Assembly: GCF_008801405.1 (NCBI RefSeq)
Contig: NZ_VZPV01000001.1
Span: forward strand, 2,170,001-2,234,000
Length of the DNA stretch: 64,000 nt
Reading direction: 5' to 3'
Source: Ralstonia insidiosa
Lineage (GTDB): Bacteria; Pseudomonadota; Gammaproteobacteria; Burkholderiales; Burkholderiaceae
The translations under genes were made by a program, and so were the position numbers. The notes under the pieces are model-generated. The model was not told where the DNA came from. It made no database searches and was given only the letters and a program-made list of their open reading frames with translations. Positions 38,173 through 47,330 of the stretch are shown in pieces. How positions within the stretch are numbered: the stretch's first letter is position 1; every line of letters begins with the position of its first letter.

Positions 38173-38929
38173 CATCGCTACGGTTCGCATGGGAGCGTGC
38201 GTTCAGCAACACGATTCCGCCGACACGTTGACGCTTGAAGGAGCGAACGACGCCTCCGCACTGGCGACAGGGCCCCGCGTGCATGCCGCGGGTTCGGGTG
38301 CGATTCTGTTCGATCCCTCAACGGGCGCTTTTGATGCGGCGATCCAGCAGCGCTTGTTCGCTCTTGTCCATCGCATGCGCATGGAGCTTGGCGACGATGA
38401 TGCTTGCGAACTCGTACCTGGTGTCAACAACTTGCTGTTTATCTTCAATCCGCTCGCATTACATCCTGCCCAAGCTGAGCGGTGGCTCCGGCATTTGTGG
38501 GAAACCACCGAACCGCTTGCGAGCACGGGCCGCGACATTGAAATCCCGGTCATCTATGGCGGTGCGGTGGGAGAGGACCTGACCAGCCTTGCGTCGGGCG
38601 CATCGTTATCGGTCGAGGAATACGTGGACCGCCACAGTTCAGCGCTCTATACCGTCGCTTGCATCGGCTCGATGCCGGGCTTTGCCTACATGACGGGCTT
38701 GCCACCAGAGCTGGCTGTCCCAAGGCGAAAGGTGCCACGCATGAAGGTAACGGCAGGCGCCGTCATTGTGGGCGGCAATCAGGCCGGCGTAATGCCCTGC
38801 ACGGCGCCATCGGGTTGGCACGTCGTGGGGACAACGCAGCTCGAAATGTTCAACCCTCATCGAGAGCGTGCCTGCCTGCTGTCTCCCGGCGACCGCGTCC
38901 AGTTTCTAGTGAAGGGAATCGAGCTGTGA
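38165..38929 (+). CDS. pxpB: 5-oxoprolinase subunit PxpB-like (KipI family)
   Basis: The 254-residue protein has the KipI/PxpB domain. It includes ELVPGVNNLLFIFNPL and IPVIYGGAVGEDL, then CIGSMPGFAYMTGLPPELAVPRR and AGAVIVGGNQAGVMPC, blocks shared with YbgJ. In E. coli PxpABC hydrolyses 5-oxoproline with ATP. The first 40 residues are an extra N-terminal extension. It overlaps both neighbours (ATG 38165 inside the barrel gene; GTGA with pxpC). Confidence 0.88.
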   Translation: MADIATVRMGACVQQHDSADTLTLEGANDASALATGPRVHAAGSGAILFDPSTGAFDAAIQQRLFALVHRMRMELGDDDACELVPGVNNLLFIFNPLALHPAQAERWLRHLWETTEPLASTGRDIEIPVIYGGAVGEDLTSLASGASLSVEEYVDRHSSALYTVACIGSMPGFAYMTGLPPELAVPRRKVPRMKVTAGAVIVGGNQAGVMPCTAPSGWHVVGTTQLEMFNPHRERACLLSPGDRVQFLVKGIEL

Positions 38930-39903
38930 TTGAGATCCTCACAAACGGAGCGCCCAACGTCATCCAAGACTTGGGGCGTCCGGGGACAATGGCATTGGGA
39001 GTGAGCCGGAACGGGGCAATGGACACATTGGCCATTTCACTTGCCAACGCACTGATTGGCAACGAGGCGAGTGCCGCAGCCATAGAGGTCTGCCTGTTTC
39101 CGTTCCGCGCACGGTTCGAAACGGATACAGAGTTTGCCGTGACCGGGGCCGATTGCACCGTCCGGCTGGATGGTGAACTCGTGGCCCCGTGGTGGGCGCG
39201 CAGCGCACGAGCTGGGCAGTCCCTTTCAATTGAACGGCCGAAGCACGGGGCACGGGCTTACGTTGCGCTGCGCGGAGGCATCGACGTCGAACCCGTCCTT
39301 GGGTCCAGGTCCACCGACCTGAAAGCAGGGTTCGGCGGCCTTGGAGGACGAGGTTTGCGTCGAGGGGACACACTCAAGTTGAACGCCGTGCAGAGCCGCG
39401 ACCAACGCGCCACGGACCTGGGCGTTGTTCCTCGAGACGTTCCCGCGTTGTGGCAGGAGTTGGCATCGGGTTGCGTGACGGTGAGGACGTTGCCTGCGGC
39501 GGAGTACGGACTCTTCACCTCTGAAGCGCGACACGCGTTCGAACACGCCGACTATGAAGTGACTCCTGATGCCAACCGGGTCGGCTATCGGCTAGCAGGT
39601 CCATGCCTGCCACTGGTGGCACCAGTGGAGTTGCTTTCGCACGGCATTGTTCCTGGAACGGTGCAGGTTCCTCCATCCGGGCAGCCGATCGTGCAACTCG
39701 CCGATGCGAACACCTGCGGCGGCTATCCCAAGATCGCGACCATCATCGAGGCCGACCTATGGCGACTGGCGCAGGCGCCCATCGGTTGTCGAATTCGGTT
39801 TTCCATGACGGATATCGATTCCGCACTGTCTGCGCTGCGCACACAAAGAGAAGAGCAGGCCAAGCTTCGCAGAACCCTGGCTCTCATGGCGCAGCGCGGA
39901 TAA
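38926..39903 (+). CDS. pxpC: 5-oxoprolinase subunit PxpC-like (KipA/biotin-dependent carboxyltransferase-like)
   Basis: The 325-residue protein matches PxpC/YbgK and the AHS2 domain: TNGAPNVIQDLGRPG, GVSRNGAMDTLAISLAN, YVALRGGIDVEPVLGSRST, PDANRVGYRLAG and DANTCGGYPKIA. GTG 38926 overlaps the PxpB stop. Homologues act with PxpB and PxpA on 5-oxoproline, and related domains form urea-amidolyase-type carboxyltransferases. The neighbouring BCCP-like gene makes a carboxylation variant worth considering. Confidence 0.88.
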   Translation: MIEILTNGAPNVIQDLGRPGTMALGVSRNGAMDTLAISLANALIGNEASAAAIEVCLFPFRARFETDTEFAVTGADCTVRLDGELVAPWWARSARAGQSLSIERPKHGARAYVALRGGIDVEPVLGSRSTDLKAGFGGLGGRGLRRGDTLKLNAVQSRDQRATDLGVVPRDVPALWQELASGCVTVRTLPAAEYGLFTSEARHAFEHADYEVTPDANRVGYRLAGPCLPLVAPVELLSHGIVPGTVQVPPSGQPIVQLADANTCGGYPKIATIIEADLWRLAQAPIGCRIRFSMTDIDSALSALRTQREEQAKLRRTLALMAQRG

Positions 39904-39945
39904 CCGCGACGCATCCAAACATTGCATATCAAAGAGGGCTCACCT

Positions 39946-40722
39946 ATGACCGCACGCGGCAAATCGCTTGAAGTCGATCTCAACTCCGACATGGGGGAGG
40001 GCTATGGCGCATATCGCATGGGGGACGATGGGGCGATTCTTGACATCGTCACTTCAGCCAACGTCGCATGCGGCATGCATGCTGGCGATCCGGAGATCAT
40101 GGTTAAAACCTTCCGGCTCGCGAAGGAGCGAGGCGTGGCGATCGGCGCTCACCCGGGGTTTCCGGACCTCTGGGGCTTCGGGCGCCGGGTCATTCCTTAT
40201 ACGCCGGGCGAGATCGAACGGCTGGTGGCATATCAAATCGGCGCGGCCGAGGCGCTCGCCAGGTATGCCGGCCACCATATCACCTACGTAAAGGCCCATG
40301 GTGCCTTGGGCAATTTGACACAAACCGATGCCGACGTTGCAACGGCCATCGCGCACGCGATCAAGGCCGTCAACCCGGAATTGATCTGCATGACGTTTGC
40401 TGGTTCGGTGATGGAGAGGGTCAGCGGGGAACTAGGGCTCGAGGTGCGTCGGGAAGTGTTTGCCGATCGCGCCTATGACGAAGAGGGGCATCTCGTGCAT
40501 CGCAAGACGCCAGGCGCCGTCCTGCATGATGCGGATCAAGTTGCGAGCAGGATGCTGCGCATGGTTCAGGCTGGCGCCATTGAAACGATCTCAGGGCGCA
40601 TGCTGCCGGTACAGATCGATACGATCTGCGTGCACAGCGACACGCCCGGGGCAATCGAGATGGCGGCCAAGGTTCGTTGCGCGCTTGAACAGGCGGGTAT
40701 CAGCGTCAAGTCGTTCAGCTGA
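39946..40722 (+). CDS. pxpA: 5-oxoprolinase subunit PxpA-like (LamB/YcsF family)
   Basis: The 258-residue protein begins with the family hallmark LEVDLNSDMGEGYGAY. It continues with TSANVACGMHAGDP, GAHPGFPDLWGFGRR, YVKAHGALGN and ADRAYDEEGHLVHR. It supplies the TIM-barrel-like subunit of the ATP-dependent lactamase. ATG 39946 follows AGAGGG; a TTG at 39922 lies further up. It is 42 bp after pxpC. Confidence 0.9.
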   Translation: MTARGKSLEVDLNSDMGEGYGAYRMGDDGAILDIVTSANVACGMHAGDPEIMVKTFRLAKERGVAIGAHPGFPDLWGFGRRVIPYTPGEIERLVAYQIGAAEALARYAGHHITYVKAHGALGNLTQTDADVATAIAHAIKAVNPELICMTFAGSVMERVSGELGLEVRREVFADRAYDEEGHLVHRKTPGAVLHDADQVASRMLRMVQAGAIETISGRMLPVQIDTICVHSDTPGAIEMAAKVRCALEQAGISVKSFS

Positions 40723-40748
40723 GTGCGGTTTCACTTAACGTCGTTGCC

Positions 40749-41180
40749 ATGCATATCGAAGACATCAAGACCCTAGTCGAGCGCCTCGACGCAACGCCGA
40801 TCGGGGAGTTCGAGTACAGGCGCGGATCAGAAGGTCTTCGCGTCATTTTCTCCAGATCGCCGGCAATCGCACACGCCTCCTACGGTGCCGCCGGAACAGT
40901 CGCTGTTGAGGCGGATATCGCTCGACAGACATCGGTCGTGCGTGCGCAGGCGGTGGGCATCTATACGTGGTGCCACCCGCTTAGCGATGTGCAGCCAGTG
41001 GCGGAAGGCGATCTCGTTGCGACAGGCCAGCAGCTGGGGTATATCAGCGTTGCTTCGGTAGTTAGCGCGGTTTATGCCCCTTGCCGGGGCACGCTTCGCA
41101 GCCGCATTGCAAAAGACGGATGCATTGTCGGATACGGTGACCCGTTGGTGGAGATCGTAGACGCCGGTGATGCGGACTAG
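40749..41180 (+). CDS. Biotin-carboxyl-carrier-like protein without the biotinyl lysine
   Basis: The 143-residue protein has the AccB arrangement. The N-terminus MHIEDIKTLVERLD is followed by a linker and a biotinyl/lipoyl-like domain (about 65-138, ending DPLVEIV). The site that should read EAMKM is SVASVV, so the biotin-accepting lysine is Ser103. The protein cannot be biotinylated at the usual place. No accC gene is next to it, unlike many LamB/YcsF clusters. It may be a structural or regulatory relic of a carboxylase, or bind its partners unmodified. Confidence 0.75.
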   Translation: MHIEDIKTLVERLDATPIGEFEYRRGSEGLRVIFSRSPAIAHASYGAAGTVAVEADIARQTSVVRAQAVGIYTWCHPLSDVQPVAEGDLVATGQQLGYISVASVVSAVYAPCRGTLRSRIAKDGCIVGYGDPLVEIVDAGDAD

Positions 41181-41396
41181 TTGCCTACTGTTTCCGGCCG
41201 CCCCTCAAGCGGCGTCCACGTGCGCTGACGGTCGTGGGCAGCCACATCAAGGAAGACCGCCGGACTTCGTTGTCGTTGCAGTCACTCAACCACCAAATGC
41301 ATGTGCCAAGGTATGGGTGGTGTTGGGGCAGCCTAATGGAGCAGCGGCTGCAGTCGGACGGCGTGCAGCGCCATGCCACCTTCGTCCATTGAGCCG

Positions 41397-41534
41397 TCAG
41401 AACTTGTGCCGTCGGCCAACGGTGGCCTCAAACACCGAGCTACGCCCGCTCACGGCCATTGAGAAACCCGGCGTGCCAGCAAGCGTTCGCCATGCGCCGT
41501 TGAGCTGCGTGTAGTCGATACAGGCATAGACGTG
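41397..41534 (-). pseudogene. 3' stub of an outer-membrane porin gene
   Basis: Read on the minus strand, the last 46 codons encode a general-porin ending. It contains VYACIDYTQLNGAW, then RSSVFEATVGRRHKF and a stop, with the terminal phenylalanine typical of outer-membrane barrels. Upstream of about 41540 the frame no longer resembles a porin, and the retron/integrase segment follows. The rest of the gene is missing. Porins often follow pxp-type carboxylate operons, so this was probably the cluster's own porin. Confidence 0.6.
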
Positions 41535-41631
41535 TGGCCGAGTGAGAGGCGGTCTGATGGGGCGTCGAATGAATCCGCGTGGCAGTCGCCTTGGCTTGCG
41601 CGCTTAGCTCAGCGATCCTTCGTCGTGAGCA

Positions 41632-42966
41632 TCAGGCGAGTTTTTCCGACGCAGCCGTTGCGGCAGCCACTGGGGACGGAACTGATAGGAGCGACGCCTC
41701 ATACGCGGCAATCCAGGTGTCCAGCTCGGCGACGCATAAGCACTCGTTGTTACCGTTCGCCTGTGTTGCACCTTGTTGAGCGACGCCTGCAACACGGAAT
41801 AGGTCGTCGACCATTGGGCCGCCAGAGTTTCCTTTCCGAATGAGAGAGTTGATCTCGAATCGTTGTAAGGCGCTGCGTGGAAAACGGTTGGTGACCACCG
41901 CTGGTTCGATGTTGACCCGGCGCCCGTGACTCCAGTTGGGGAAACCGATCAAGCGGCCGGGCGCATGTATGGTGATGGGCGAGTCCATACCTGAAAAGTG
42001 GCGATGCTCTGGCGGTTCCCCGACAAATTCCAGAAGTGCGAGGTCGCGATTTGGATCCATGTGCATAACGCGCAGGGGCCATTCCCGACCGTTCACGGGA
42101 TTGATCGCAACGACGGACAGGTTTTGCAGGTACGGTGAGGTCACATCGGCCGTGTAGGGCACCTTACTTATCACCTGTCCTTCTGGACCGTCTGCCGTTT
42201 CTCCGATGACCGTGGTATCCACTAGGACATGCTGGCAGGTGACGAGGCGATTCTGCCGTTTGTACGCGAAAACAGTCCCTTGACCGCCCATCATGCCGGC
42301 GCCTCTCCCTTCGGGGAGCTCGAAGTTTCCGGACCACTGCAGAACGAAGACCGCACGCGCCACATCATCAACGTTGCGGACGATCATTTCGACCGGAAGG
42401 GTGGATGCATGAAAGCCCTCGTCAATAACGCGCTCGGCCTGGACCAGTCGGTTGTAGCGCTCGGCCAAGCGGGTGTAGATCGCATCGTCGGCGCCGCGCA
42501 CCATCCGAACATAGAGGAGCTTGCCCCACAGAACATTCTTCAGGGCAGGAGGCTTCTTCGTCCGGGTCTGTCGCTTCCAGAGCCGCTTCTCATACGCGAG
42601 TGACGCTCCCTGGGCAACACGCTGCTCCCATGTGATCTGGGCGGCCTGGTAGCCGTATTTTTCCCAGGCATGCAGGGCACCGCGGATGCGGTCGATGAAC
42701 GCCCGCTTGACGTTGGGAAACTCGTTGATGACGATTCCGGTCACCTCCATCCGCCGTCGCCGCGTGGACATCCGCGTCTTCGACGGGTTGACCTTGAAGC
42801 TATGCCGCTCAATGATGCCGACCAGCTCATTTCCGAGCTTGATCTCCCCGCCGTCGAATATGCAGATGTTCGCAGGTAGTGTGGCGGCCGTGGCGCGCGT
42901 AAAGCTGAACGTGATGTCGTCGGCGTATCGGGTGTAGGTTGCTTGATGGCGCTTAGCTAAGTCCAT
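41632..42966 (-). pseudogene. 5'-truncated retron-type reverse transcriptase fused to a trypsin-like protease
   Basis: The 444-codon frame starts inside a reverse transcriptase. It has the catalytic YADD (residues 14-17, in YTRYADDITFSF) and, further on, the retron-typical VTG (75-77), but fingers and palm motifs before YADD are absent. The C-terminal half is a chymotrypsin-like protease with His246 (TCQHVL), Asp308 (NRDLALLEF) and Ser381 (KGNSGGPMV). Six more residues of RT homology (ALDRDL) are readable upstream of the ATG, up to a stop near 42988. The gene therefore lost its front end. No msr-msd RNA can be located. Confidence 0.75.
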
Positions 42967-44111
42967 GAGATCGCGGTCAAGCGCGTTTCAGTTACGGGCT
43001 TGGGCGGGACCGCCGGAAGCCGCGTGGCTGCCGGGCTCGATGGTACGGTGATGGGCGCCAGCGCGGCTTCGATTCGGTGCTGCGCGAACGGGTCGGCCGC
43101 GTCAATGTAGCGCATGGCGGAGCGGACATCTTTCCAGCCGACATATTCCATCAGCATCTTGATGTCCCACTGGTTCGCGTTGGCCCAGGTGGCAAAGCCC
43201 CGCCGCAGCGAGTGGCTGCTGTAGCGATCCGCCTGCGGCAGCCCAGCACACTGAAACAGCGTTCGCAGCAGAGGCACAACGCTGCTGGCCTGAAGCGCCA
43301 CGCCGGCGATGCGACCCCAGCGATCGATCCGCCGAAAGACTGGGCCCTCCGTTAAGCCGGATGCGGTTATCCAGGCCTCATAGGCTGCCACCGGGCACAG
43401 GCGCGACAAAGCCGGCGCCCGGTGCGTCGTGCCCGCGTGGTTCCGGTCGGTCTTGGTGCGAGGCAGGAAGATGATCATGCCTCGGCCGCGCTCGACCGTG
43501 ATGTGTTCGATCTGCAGCCGGCTCAGTTCGTCCGATCGGAAACCACGCCAGAAGCCCATCAGTACCAGAGCCTTGTTGCGCGTATGGACCTGGCGCTGGT
43601 GGCCGTTGCCCGCCATCGATGATGTGGCGATTTGGGCATCCAGCCACGCCACGAACTGCTCCAACTGGGCGAGCTGCAGGGGCTTGGCGCGCCGTTCCTG
43701 CGCCGGGTGCAGCGCTTGAATGCCCTTGAGCACCTTGCGAACGTGTGGCGCCCGGGTCGGGTCGGGGAAACACTGGGACACATGCCATTGTGCGATCGCA
43801 GCAAGGCGCTGGCGCAGCGTGTTGATGGAGAGCGTTTGCGCGTAGTCGGCCAGGTAGCGCGCGATGCTATCGGCGCTCGTCGGCAGGAAGCCACCCCATT
43901 CGGATTCGAAATGCCGAATGGCCGACTGATAGCTGCGCCGCGTGTTGTCGCGGGTGGCTGCTTCCAAGTATTGGTCGACATCTTGCATGACAGTGGCTGG
44001 GCTGGTGAATTTGCAGGTCGAGGCTAGAGAATCTCCCACGCTCGGCGAAGTTGGAAGTTCGCCGAGCGATAGCGGAGCACTGTGATGAGAAGAACTAGGT
44101 CGAATAGGCAA
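42957..44111 (-). CDS. Tyrosine recombinase/integrase
   Basis: The 384-codon frame has a SAM-like core-binding domain (DNTRRSYQSAIRHFESEWGG) and the catalytic domain. The first arginine is in FWRGFRSDEL, H-x-x-R in SSHSLRRGFATW, and the tyrosine in SAMRYIDAADPF. The frame opens at a TTG (44111); ATG 43988 is the conservative start. The last roughly ten residues (ETRLTAISWT) are read from truncated RT sequence in another frame, so the tail is probably acquired. It lies next to the RT fragment and a porin stub, consistent with a decayed integrative element. Confidence 0.85.
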   Translation of the reverse strand: MPIRPSSSHHSAPLSLGELPTSPSVGDSLASTCKFTSPATVMQDVDQYLEAATRDNTRRSYQSAIRHFESEWGGFLPTSADSIARYLADYAQTLSINTLRQRLAAIAQWHVSQCFPDPTRAPHVRKVLKGIQALHPAQERRAKPLQLAQLEQFVAWLDAQIATSSMAGNGHQRQVHTRNKALVLMGFWRGFRSDELSRLQIEHITVERGRGMIIFLPRTKTDRNHAGTTHRAPALSRLCPVAAYEAWITASGLTEGPVFRRIDRWGRIAGVALQASSVVPLLRTLFQCAGLPQADRYSSHSLRRGFATWANANQWDIKMLMEYVGWKDVRSAMRYIDAADPFAQHRIEAALAPITVPSSPAATRLPAVPPKPVTETRLTAISWT

Positions 44112-44136
44112 CTATGCCCAGATGTCTAGGCGCAAG

Positions 44137-44619
44137 TCAGTGCTTGTGTCCTGACATATCCATGCCCATACCCGACGAGTCGGCGCCCGCCGTGATATCT
44201 CGCACCTGGGCCGTCACCGTTTGTTCCGTTACCTTGCCGTTCTCGCGAATTTTGAGCGTGATCGGCACCGTGCTGCCCTTGACCAGTTGCGCCGTCAGGC
44301 CGATCAGCATTACGTGGTAACTCCCAGGCGAGAGTTCGACGGGCTGCATGGCTGGCAGGTCGATTGCGATGACGGGGCGCATGCGCATCACATTGCCGTC
44401 CATCGTCATCCTGTGCAACTCCACAGTTTTGGCTGCGGGTGAACTCGCCCCGATGAGCTTGGCGGCACTGTGGGCCTGCAAGGTCATGAACGCACCCGTA
44501 GAGGTTTGCGCCGGGACGGTGCCGCGGACCCACGCGTTGCTGACGTCAACCTCTGCGGCAGCGAGCCCGGGAACCAAGGCAGTAGCCACCATCATTGCGG
44601 AAAGGAATCGAACGTTCAT
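44137..44619 (-). CDS. Periplasmic copper chaperone PCuAC
   Basis: The 160-residue protein has a Sec signal peptide (FLSAMMVATALVPGLAAAE). The PCuAC domain follows, with TVELHRMTMDGNVMRMRPV and SPGSYHVMLIGL, the conserved His/Met copper ligands. The C-terminus MGMDMSGHKH is a second Met/His-rich metal site. ATG 44619 follows GGAGAG. PCuAC proteins hold Cu(I) in the periplasm for cytochrome oxidase assembly or import. It is 224 bp downstream of a TonB-dependent receptor on the same strand. Confidence 0.9.
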   Translation of the reverse strand: MNVRFLSAMMVATALVPGLAAAEVDVSNAWVRGTVPAQTSTGAFMTLQAHSAAKLIGASSPAAKTVELHRMTMDGNVMRMRPVIAIDLPAMQPVELSPGSYHVMLIGLTAQLVKGSTVPITLKIRENGKVTEQTVTAQVRDITAGADSSGMGMDMSGHKH

Positions 44620-44843
44620 CTCTACTCTCCTAATCATTGAGTTGGGCGCATCAGACAGTATAGGTATCGCGGACGTGCTGATTTGGGACAACCACCTCTG
44701 CACATCTGCAGCATGAGGAGTCCGGTTCACTCTGTACTGTATTTCGCGATGCCGCCCGCTGAGGCAAGCTGGCAGGCGCGGCGCCCGGAGATGTTGACCT
44801 CCTGCCGCGACTGCAGCATGCTTGGTGTGTCGCGTCCGTCTAT

Positions 44844-46814
44844 CTAGAACGAGGCACTCAGGCCGACCCGATAGTTGCGACCGGGCATCGGGTAACCCGC
44901 GTTGTACGCGTAAGACGCGTTGAACAGGTTGTTCGCGCTGACGAAAACCTCTCCTTTCTTGCCGAGGCTGCGTATCGGGTAAGCAACGCGAAGATTGGCG
45001 ACGGTGAATGCCTTGACCTGATCGTTACTACTCGTGAGGCTACGGTCCCAGGTTTGGGAGTACATCCTGGTTTGATGCTGCGCGTCGAAGGCGATGCGGA
45101 AGTTGGCGATATTCCCGTTGACGCCGACCGAGTAAGCCATGCTGGGCGCGTACGGGATGTTGCTCACGGACGAGTTCAGATGGGTGGCTCCTGCAAATAC
45201 AGCCCAGTTTGCCCCGAACTCCTGTCGAACGGAGGCTTCCACGCCGCGTACCTTGTAGTCCGGGTACTGATTGCTCCAGACGCCTGTTGCAAAGGGCGTG
45301 AAGCCAGACCAGACATAGCGATCGCTGACTGCATCTTGGAAGACGCTCACGTCGAGATGTGTGGTCCCGGAAGCATCCCACTTTGCCCCGATCTCCATAT
45401 GTTTGTTTGTTTCTGGAGAGAGCGTGTTCCAGCCGTTATTGGCTGCAAACGCCATGGGCAGCGCACGGGGCAAGGCATAGGCTTCTGCTCCCGGATACAG
45501 AATGCCCACCGCATAGTTGGCGTAAACCGTGAGGTTCTCGCGAATGAGCGACACGCCGGCGCTAGGTGCGCCTTTGGACGAATAGACGTTGCTTTGGTAG
45601 GTGCGTATCCCGGCCGACGGTCGTACAACCCAGCTCTCGCCAAGGTTGAAGGTTTGACTGATGCCAAGGTAAGGGGAGGTGATCCTGAACGTGGGAATGT
45701 CGGCACTACCTGCAATGCCAAACGCGAATGGCGTGCCGACGGCCGCGCCCACATTCGGTCCGGTCATTGAACCGGAGATGCTGTCATAGTCGATCCCCCC
45801 TACGATCTCACCCCCGTGCCAGGGCGTAAATTGCTCTTTCCACCGGACACCAAACATGTTGAAGCGGCTATTGAAGGTTCCCCAGTTGGCGTCTTGAGAA
45901 AGATCATTCTTGCCTTGGTTGGAGTACACCTTGAATTCACCGCGCCAGTCTTGCGTCTGGTGTGCCACGAAGGCAGTCACCATGTCTGTCGAGCTGCTGT
46001 TTCGACCAACGCCATTGGACTGGTAAGGGCCAACCGGGGCGGCTGTGACCGGGTAACGATTGTCACCTGGGTCTCCAACACGATTCTCCACGTGAAGGTA
46101 GCTTAGGCCCGCTGACCATACATTGTTCAGACGAAAGGAAATCTTCCCCAGGGCATTCTTGAGATCGGCATCTCCGTTGGGGCGATAACCGTTTGATTCC
46201 GCGCTGCCAACGGCCATGGAAAAATCCATGACGTCCGTGCGCCCAAACAAATTGCCTTGGAAAATACGGGTCCCGTATGAGCCAACAGTCGCGCTGGCAT
46301 CGCCATGAACGCCATTTTCCGTCGGCGTTTTTGTCAAAAGATTGATGGATGCGAAATTGTTCCCGGATACCAACGGCTGCGGTCCTTTGTTCACCTCAAT
46401 TGTCTTGATGCCGTTGAGCGGCAGCAAATCCATCAATGGGTGATTCCACAGGCCCATATAAACAGGAAGGCCGTCAAGGTAAGTCTTGATTTCGCTACCT
46501 GGCCGGCTGGTTCCCGTGCCGCGGATGTACACACTGCCGCCTTCGTTACCCGAATAGTTACCGACAGCATCGTAAAGAGAAACCTGTACGCCCGGCGTCA
46601 TTCTTAACGCATCGGGAAGGCTCAATGCCCCCAGGTCCTTGATTTGCGCTTCCGTCACCTTGGTCGTCAATGTTGAAAATCCATCGACTTGGTTCGAGTC
46701 GACAATTGGAGGTGCCGTGACGGTGGCAGTCGGCAGGTCGACGGTTTGTGCATAAGCGTTGCTGCCGAAGGCAAGGGCGATGGCGAGCGCGATCGGGTGA
46801 TGCTTGGGTTTCAT
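44844..46814 (-). CDS. TonB-dependent outer-membrane receptor, probably for copper or a copper complex
   Basis: The 656-residue protein has a signal peptide (ALAIALAFGSNAYA). The plug domain contains LSLPDALRMTPGVQVSLYDA, YIRGTGTSRPG and IEVNKGPQPLVSG. A 22-strand-type barrel ends in GLSASF with a terminal phenylalanine. I use ATG 46814. It is 34 bp downstream of a copper-uptake-associated gene, and PCuAC lies beyond it, so copper or a copper-metallophore complex is the probable ligand. Ligand identity is inferred. Confidence 0.88.
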   Translation of the reverse strand: MKPKHHPIALAIALAFGSNAYAQTVDLPTATVTAPPIVDSNQVDGFSTLTTKVTEAQIKDLGALSLPDALRMTPGVQVSLYDAVGNYSGNEGGSVYIRGTGTSRPGSEIKTYLDGLPVYMGLWNHPLMDLLPLNGIKTIEVNKGPQPLVSGNNFASINLLTKTPTENGVHGDASATVGSYGTRIFQGNLFGRTDVMDFSMAVGSAESNGYRPNGDADLKNALGKISFRLNNVWSAGLSYLHVENRVGDPGDNRYPVTAAPVGPYQSNGVGRNSSSTDMVTAFVAHQTQDWRGEFKVYSNQGKNDLSQDANWGTFNSRFNMFGVRWKEQFTPWHGGEIVGGIDYDSISGSMTGPNVGAAVGTPFAFGIAGSADIPTFRITSPYLGISQTFNLGESWVVRPSAGIRTYQSNVYSSKGAPSAGVSLIRENLTVYANYAVGILYPGAEAYALPRALPMAFAANNGWNTLSPETNKHMEIGAKWDASGTTHLDVSVFQDAVSDRYVWSGFTPFATGVWSNQYPDYKVRGVEASVRQEFGANWAVFAGATHLNSSVSNIPYAPSMAYSVGVNGNIANFRIAFDAQHQTRMYSQTWDRSLTSSNDQVKAFTVANLRVAYPIRSLGKKGEVFVSANNLFNASYAYNAGYPMPGRNYRVGLSASF

Positions 46815-46848
46815 GCTGTTGTCTTTTTCTTGTAGGTCAAGATGTGGG

Positions 46849-47313
46849 TCATTGATGATCGTGTGTAGGGTGTTCGTGCATGCGGGGGTCGTCTGCGGTG
46901 CCGAACAAACCAAATTGCCTGATGCGCTCGGGAGCCACCGAGCGCTCAGCCTGGTTCAACTGTGCGATGAGTTGCTGCGCGGTCGCGTCTGGAATCCCGG
47001 CATCCTTCAGCACCTTGGCATCCTTGAAGCCGTCGCCGCCGCAAGCCATGATTTCCCACGCACCATTGGCCTTGCGCAGCAGGGCGCGTCCGCCCTTGGG
47101 GCCTTGGGTCCAGTCGGCAAGCCCGTAGTCGCCAACCACGACGACCGGCGCGGTGTCCACCTTGTGGCCAGGCCGGTCATAGGTCTGCCCGATGCGTTGC
47201 TTGATTGCCGTCGCCGGATCTGCCTTCTGCGCGAAGGCGCCGGATGTCCCGCTGCCGATCAGTAGTGCGCACATCACTGCGGCAGCAGACGGAATGCGCT
47301 CGCGTGTTTTCAT
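46849..47313 (-). CDS. Copper uptake system-associated protein (periplasmic)
   Basis: The 154-residue protein has a signal peptide (AAVMCALLIGSGTSGAFAQ). A compact domain contains VVVVGDYGLADWTQGPKGGRALL and ACGGDGFKDAKVLKDAGIP. It ends in a His-rich tail (MHEHPTHDHQ). This pattern matches a small family annotated as copper-uptake-associated, found beside TonB receptors and PCuAC. The biochemical role is unknown. It starts 17 bp after the GH88-like gene, which links the copper genes to the thiocarboxylate genes upstream. Confidence 0.8.
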   Translation of the reverse strand: MKTRERIPSAAAVMCALLIGSGTSGAFAQKADPATAIKQRIGQTYDRPGHKVDTAPVVVVGDYGLADWTQGPKGGRALLRKANGAWEIMACGGDGFKDAKVLKDAGIPDATAQQLIAQLNQAERSVAPERIRQFGLFGTADDPRMHEHPTHDHQ

Positions 47314-47330
47314 TGCATGTCTCCTCTTCG

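Noticed and set aside
41181..41396. Possible gene directly after the BCCP-like gene
   Set aside because: The plus-strand frame here runs into the antisense of the porin stub and has no plausible start or family.
43900..44140. tRNA-type attachment site next to the integrase at 42957-44111
   Set aside because: No cloverleaf-like sequence or flanking direct repeat is visible on either side; the same holds around 60.4 kb.
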